Shown here piece by piece: positions 62,191 through 64,000 of a DNA stretch of 64,000 nt. Within the stretch, counting starts at the first letter, position 1. Each line of letters begins with the position of its first letter. Under the pieces are notes generated by a model. The model was given only the letters and a program-made list of their open reading frames with translations. It was not told where the DNA came from and made no database searches. The translations under genes were made by a program, and so were the position numbers. The DNA comes from Carallia brachiata (taxonomy: Eukaryota > Streptophyta > Magnoliopsida > Malpighiales > Rhizophoraceae). The stretch lies in assembly GCA_021464245.1 (NCBI GenBank), contig JADCRB010000035.1:962762-1026761 (forward strand). The letters are read 5' to 3'.

Positions 62191-64000
62191 ATGAAGCATT
62201 AATGCTTACAAAAACCTTTAATTCTAATGCAAAACGCATTTTCAACGCCTTTTGGGGAGTTGAATGCATTAAATTCCATCTAATAAGTGTGCAATTGATC
62301 ATGATTTGCATTTGTTACTTGCATAAAACCATTTGTGGCATGAATAAAGAGTTTAGATGACTTCATTTCACGCAAATAAGTGATTTTCTTTCATTTTAAT
62401 GGCTTATTTAACCCAAATTACACTTAAATGAAGCATCAATACTTACAAAAACATTTAATTTCAATGCAAAACGCATTTTAACACCCTTTGTGTTGTTAAA
62501 TGCACCAAATTTCATCTAATAAGTGTGCAATTGATCATGATTTACCTTTATTAGTTGCATAAAACCATTTGTGGCATGAATAAAGAGTCTAAATGACTTC
62601 ATTTTATGCAAAGAAGTGATTTTCTTTCATTTTAATGTCTTATTTAACCCAAATTACACTTAAATGAAGCATTAATGCTCACAAAAACCTTTAACTTCAA
62701 TGCAAAAAGCATTTTCAACGCCTTTTGGGGAGTTAAATGCATTAATTCCATCTAATAAGTGTGCAATTGATCATGATTTGCATTTATTTGTTCCATAAAA
62801 CCATTTGTGGCATGAATAAATAGTCTAAATCACTTCATTTCATACAAAAAAGTGAGTTTCTTACATATTAATGGCTTATTTAACCCAAATTACACTTCAA
62901 TGAAGCATTAATGCTTACAAAAACCTTTAATTTCAATGCAAAACGCATTTTCAACACCTTTTGGGGAGTTGAATGCATTAAATTCTATCTAATAATGCGC
63001 AATTGATCATGATTTACATTTGTTACTTGCATAAAACCATTTGTGGTAGAATAAAGAGTCTAAATCACTTCATTTCATACAAATAAGTGATTTTCTTTCA
63101 TTTTAATGGCTTATTTAACCCAAATTACACTTAAATGAAGCATTAATGCTTACAAAAACCTTAATTCAATGCAAAAAGCATTTTCAACACCTTTTGGGAG
63201 TTGAATGCATTAAATTCCATCTAATAAGTGTGCAATTGATCATGATATGCATTTGTTACTTGCATAAAACCATTGTGGCTGAATAAAGAGTTTAATGACT
63301 TCATTTCATGCAAATAAGTGATTTTCTTTCATTTTAATTGCTTATTTAACTCAAATTACACTTAAATGAAGCATTAATGCTTACAAAAACCTTTAATTTC
63401 AATGCAAAAAGCATTTTCAACACCTTTTGGGGAGTTAAATGCACTAAATTTCATCTAATAAGTATGCAATTGATCATGATTTGCCTTTATTAGTTGTATA
63501 AAACCATTTGTGGTATGAATATACAGTCTAAATCACTTCATTTCATGCAAAGAAGTGATTTTCTTTCATTTAATAATGGCTTATTTAACCCAAATTACAC
63601 TTAAATGAAGCATTAATGCTTACAAAAACCTTTAACTTCAATGCAAAACGCATTTTCAACACCTTTTGGGGAGTTGAATGCATTAAATTCCATCTAATAA
63701 GCGTGCAATTGATCATGATTTGCGTTTGTTACTTGCATAAAACCATTTGTGGCATGAATAAGGAGTCTAAATCACTTCATTTCATGCAAATAAGTGATTT
63801 TCTTTCATTTTAATGGCTTATTTAACCCAAATTACACTTAAATGAAGCATTAATGCTTACAAAAACCTTTAATTTCAATGCAAAAAGCATTTTAACACTT
63901 TTGGGGAGTTAAATGCACTAAATTTCATCTAATAAGTGTGCAATTGATCATGATTTGCCTTTATTAGTTGATAAAACATTTGTGGTGAATAAAGAGTCTA

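Larger units (their letters stand above)
42717..64000 (+). repeat. Satellite DNA array, ~237-bp monomer, about 90 copies
   Basis: Head-to-tail copies with the phase marker GCTTATTTAACCCAAATT at 42721, 42958, 43195, 43431, 43668, 43904 and 44141, i.e. steps of 236-237 bp. The array runs to the window edge without interruption by other DNA. Many monomers carry a 14-bp palindrome (AAGCATTAATGCTT), a hairpin AATGC-loop-GCATT, and a 9-bp inverted pair AAATCACTT/AAGTGATTT around a 14-nt loop. 65-codon open frames recur in many monomers but only reflect the repeat. No transposon protein or gene lies inside. A heterochromatic or centromere-type role is possible but not shown. Confidence 0.97.

Noticed and set aside
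52028..63813. Repeated 65-codon open frames beginning MLTKTFNFNAK
   Set aside because: They are read through the satellite monomer (237 is divisible by 3), recur only with the repeat, and have no promoter, family match or coding-like pattern.
42717..64000. CRISPR-like regular repeats
   Set aside because: Repeats are ~237 bp, contiguous and without unique spacers, in a plant nuclear genome; this is satellite DNA.

Overview
This is nuclear DNA from a dicot plant. It is AT-rich, genes have GT-AG introns, and the gene families are plant ones (WIP zinc finger, UGT85 glucosyltransferase, ARP1-type RRM protein). Mobile elements include a miniature LTR element primed by initiator tRNA-Met and a Tat-type Ty3/gypsy element with two RNase H domains. 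The species cannot be named from the sequence alone. No tRNA, rRNA, CRISPR or organellar gene was seen.

Layout. 1-6.9 kb: intergenic DNA holding a complete 1.35-kb non-autonomous LTR retrotransposon (4388-5738) with LTRs, primer-binding site, polypurine tract and a 5-bp target duplication. 6.9-11.5 kb: a five-exon gene for a 277-aa RRM protein; its long introns carry a 336-bp duplication and a small retroposed insertion. 15.6-16.5 kb: a two-exon, 280-aa WIP zinc-finger gene of TT1 type. 20.6-22.1 kb: a two-exon, 481-aa UGT85A-type glucosyltransferase. All three genes are on the + strand and look intact.

21.9-31.2 kb: a direct tandem duplication of about 4.9 kb. One breakpoint lies inside UGT exon 2 and the other at 31.2 kb, with a 4-bp TAAA microhomology. 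The second copy starts with a truncated UGT C-terminus, which was later split by a 737-bp element with a TTA target duplication. Retroposons and smaller duplications are nested inside. 31.6-33.4 kb: a decayed LINE-type RNase H remnant and a foldback MITE-like element.

35-42.5 kb: a decayed Ty3/gypsy element of the Tat lineage (gag, protease, RT, RNase H, archaeal-type RNase H, integrase) broken by stops and frameshifts; no 3' LTR is present. 42.7 kb to the window end: an unbroken head-to-tail satellite with a ~237-bp monomer, about 90 copies in the window and running off the edge. It starts 190 bp after the integrase stop codon. It has higher-order structure: a 5-monomer unit of ~1.18 kb at 42.96-45.3 kb and a 6-monomer unit of ~1.42 kb at 55.7-62.1 kb. 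The most interesting hypothesis is that this satellite grew out of tandem repeats in the 3' untranslated region of a Tat-type retrotransposon, so the window shows a gene-bearing region passing into satellite heterochromatin. Three single N bases in the array, and many 1-4 bp deletions around them, warn that assembly there is imperfect.
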